A DNA stretch of 22,998 nucleotides from Ideonella sp. (GTDB lineage Bacteria > Pseudomonadota > Gammaproteobacteria > Burkholderiales > Burkholderiaceae_C). The stretch lies in NCBI GenBank assembly GCA_016721465.1, contig JADKIA010000035.1, positions 1 through 22,998 on the forward strand. Direction: 5' to 3'. How positions within the stretch are numbered: the first letter of the stretch is position 1; every line of letters starts with the position of its first letter. Positions 22,213 through 22,998 of the stretch are shown one piece after another. Under the pieces are notes generated by a model. That model saw nothing but the letters and a program-made list of their open reading frames with translations. It was not told the DNA's origin and made no database searches. Made by a program: the position numbers and the translations under genes.

Positions 22213-22998
22213 TTACTTGGTGAGGAAGGCCAGCACGCGGTCGGCGAACTTGCCGTAGGGCGGCATGATGAACTTCATCGACGACCAGCGCGCCTGGTAG
22301 AACACCGGTCGCAGCTTGCTGAAGGTGTCGAAACCTTCCTTGCCGTGGTAGTGGCCCATGCCCGATTCGCCCACGCCGCCGAAGGGCAGGTCGTGCTGGC
22401 CGACGTGGAACAGCGCGTCGTTCACCGACACGCCGCCGGACATCACGCGGTCCAGCAGCATCTGCACCGTGGCGCCGTCGTGGCTGAAGGGGTAGATGGC
22501 CAGAGGCGCGGGCCGGCGTTCACGGCGTTGATCACCTCGTCCAGGCGCTGGTAGCCCCGAATGGGCAGGATGGGGCCGAAGATCTCGCGTTGCATCAGCG
22601 TGCAGTCGGCCGGTGCGTCCAGCACGATGTGCGGGGCGATCTTGCGCGTGCTGCGGTCGAGGGCTGGCCCGGGATCAACGGGATCAGCTTATACCGCCGC
22701 GCGCTGGCCTCGTCCATGGCCGCGAGCAGGCGGTCAAACGAACGCTGGTCGATGATCGAGGGGGAGTCCGGGCTGGGCGTCGGGTAGCGCGCGCTGACGA
22801 TTTCGCCGGCGGCCTGCACGAACTCGCCGATCTTGGCCGTGGGCGCGAACAGGTGGTCCACCGTGGTGCAGATCTGACCAGCGTTCAGGCACTTGACGAA
22901 CAGGATGCGCTCGGCCGCCTGGCGCACCGCGTAGTCATCCGCGCAGGATGGCCAGGCCTTGCCACCCAGCTCGAAGCGTGACGGGGCACAGGTTCTGC
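22213..22998 (-). CDS. Coniferyl-aldehyde-type aldehyde dehydrogenase, 5' end outside window
   Basis: The C-terminal half or more of an NAD(P)-dependent aldehyde dehydrogenase, cut by the right edge; stop TAA 22213-22215. Readable motifs: LELGGK near the edge (catalytic Glu; one base disturbs it), ERILFVKCLNAGQICTTVDH with the catalytic Cys, PSIIDQRSFDRLLAAMDEA, DCTLMQREIFGPILPIRGY (Glu-Ile-Phe-Gly-Pro cofactor motif), and SGGVSVNDALFHVGQHDLPF, followed by FGGVGESGMGHYHGKEGF. The Cys-Thr-Thr-Val-Asp context and the end WSSMKFIMPPYGK are typical of coniferyl aldehyde dehydrogenases, which oxidise phenylpropanoid aldehydes; long-chain aldehyde use is possible. At least three single-base shifts (near 22940-22985, 22660 and 22505). 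Followed by the nucleotidase gene after 70 bp. Confidence 0.82.

Overview
The window is GC-rich DNA (roughly 65-70% G+C) from a betaproteobacterium, most likely Burkholderiales. The clues are a naphthalene/3-hydroxybenzoate-type gentisate cluster, a PEP-CTERM (exosortase-sorted) surface protein, a SHP-type cytochrome c, an NAD-type isocitrate dehydrogenase, and proximal hairpin-rich intergenic elements. No rRNA, tRNA, CRISPR array, transposase or phage gene was seen. Many reading frames are broken by single-base insertions or losses, mostly in G or C runs, while conserved motifs continue in another frame. I treat these as sequencing or assembly errors, not decay. They are dense in bases 1-4200, moderate in 4200-9500 and around 12.7-13.05 kb, 18-20 kb and 21-23 kb, and absent from 9.6-11.8 kb and 13.6-18.1 kb.

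Layout. 1-900 (+): unassigned DNA and two small related hypothetical proteins. 1079-2795 (-): an M20 metallopeptidase and, upstream of it, a small antibiotic-biosynthesis-monooxygenase (ABM) domain protein. 2912-4204 (+): a D-serine dehydratase-like PLP/zinc enzyme, divergent from the ABM/M20 pair. 4287-7933 (+): a gentisate-pathway operon, marR regulator - 3-hydroxybenzoate 6-hydroxylase - gentisate 1,2-dioxygenase - fumarylpyruvate hydrolase. Together these convert 3-hydroxybenzoate to gentisate, open the ring and hydrolyse the product to central metabolites. No maleylpyruvate isomerase or transporter is present. 8026-8226 (+): a YjfB-like small protein. 8303-9505 (-): a class V aminotransferase.

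9592-11759 (-): an exported TPR protein and a PEP-CTERM alpha/alpha-toroid (squalene-cyclase-like repeat) protein, separated by a strong terminator. A sigma-54-like promoter lies upstream in a 712-bp gene-free region. 12472-14052 (+): NAD-isocitrate dehydrogenase and a SHP-type cytochrome c. 14083-22998 (-): an unbroken run of same-strand genes read from the right edge. In order they are a coniferyl-aldehyde-type aldehyde dehydrogenase, a lipoprotein 5'-nucleotidase, thymidine phosphorylase, a Vgb-like propeller, an alpha-carbonic anhydrase lipoprotein, a second exported propeller, and a gamma-glutamyltransferase lipoprotein. Several are extracytoplasmic enzymes, and nucleotidase plus thymidine phosphorylase form a plausible nucleotide-salvage unit.

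The most interesting points are: a gamma-glutamyltransferase that has lost, in frame, the segment carrying its catalytic threonine; the sigma-54-like promoter in front of the PEP-CTERM toroid gene; a shared operator-like motif at the two promoters of the gentisate cluster; and an alpha-carbonic anhydrase with a replaced gatekeeper glutamate, set between two propeller genes.
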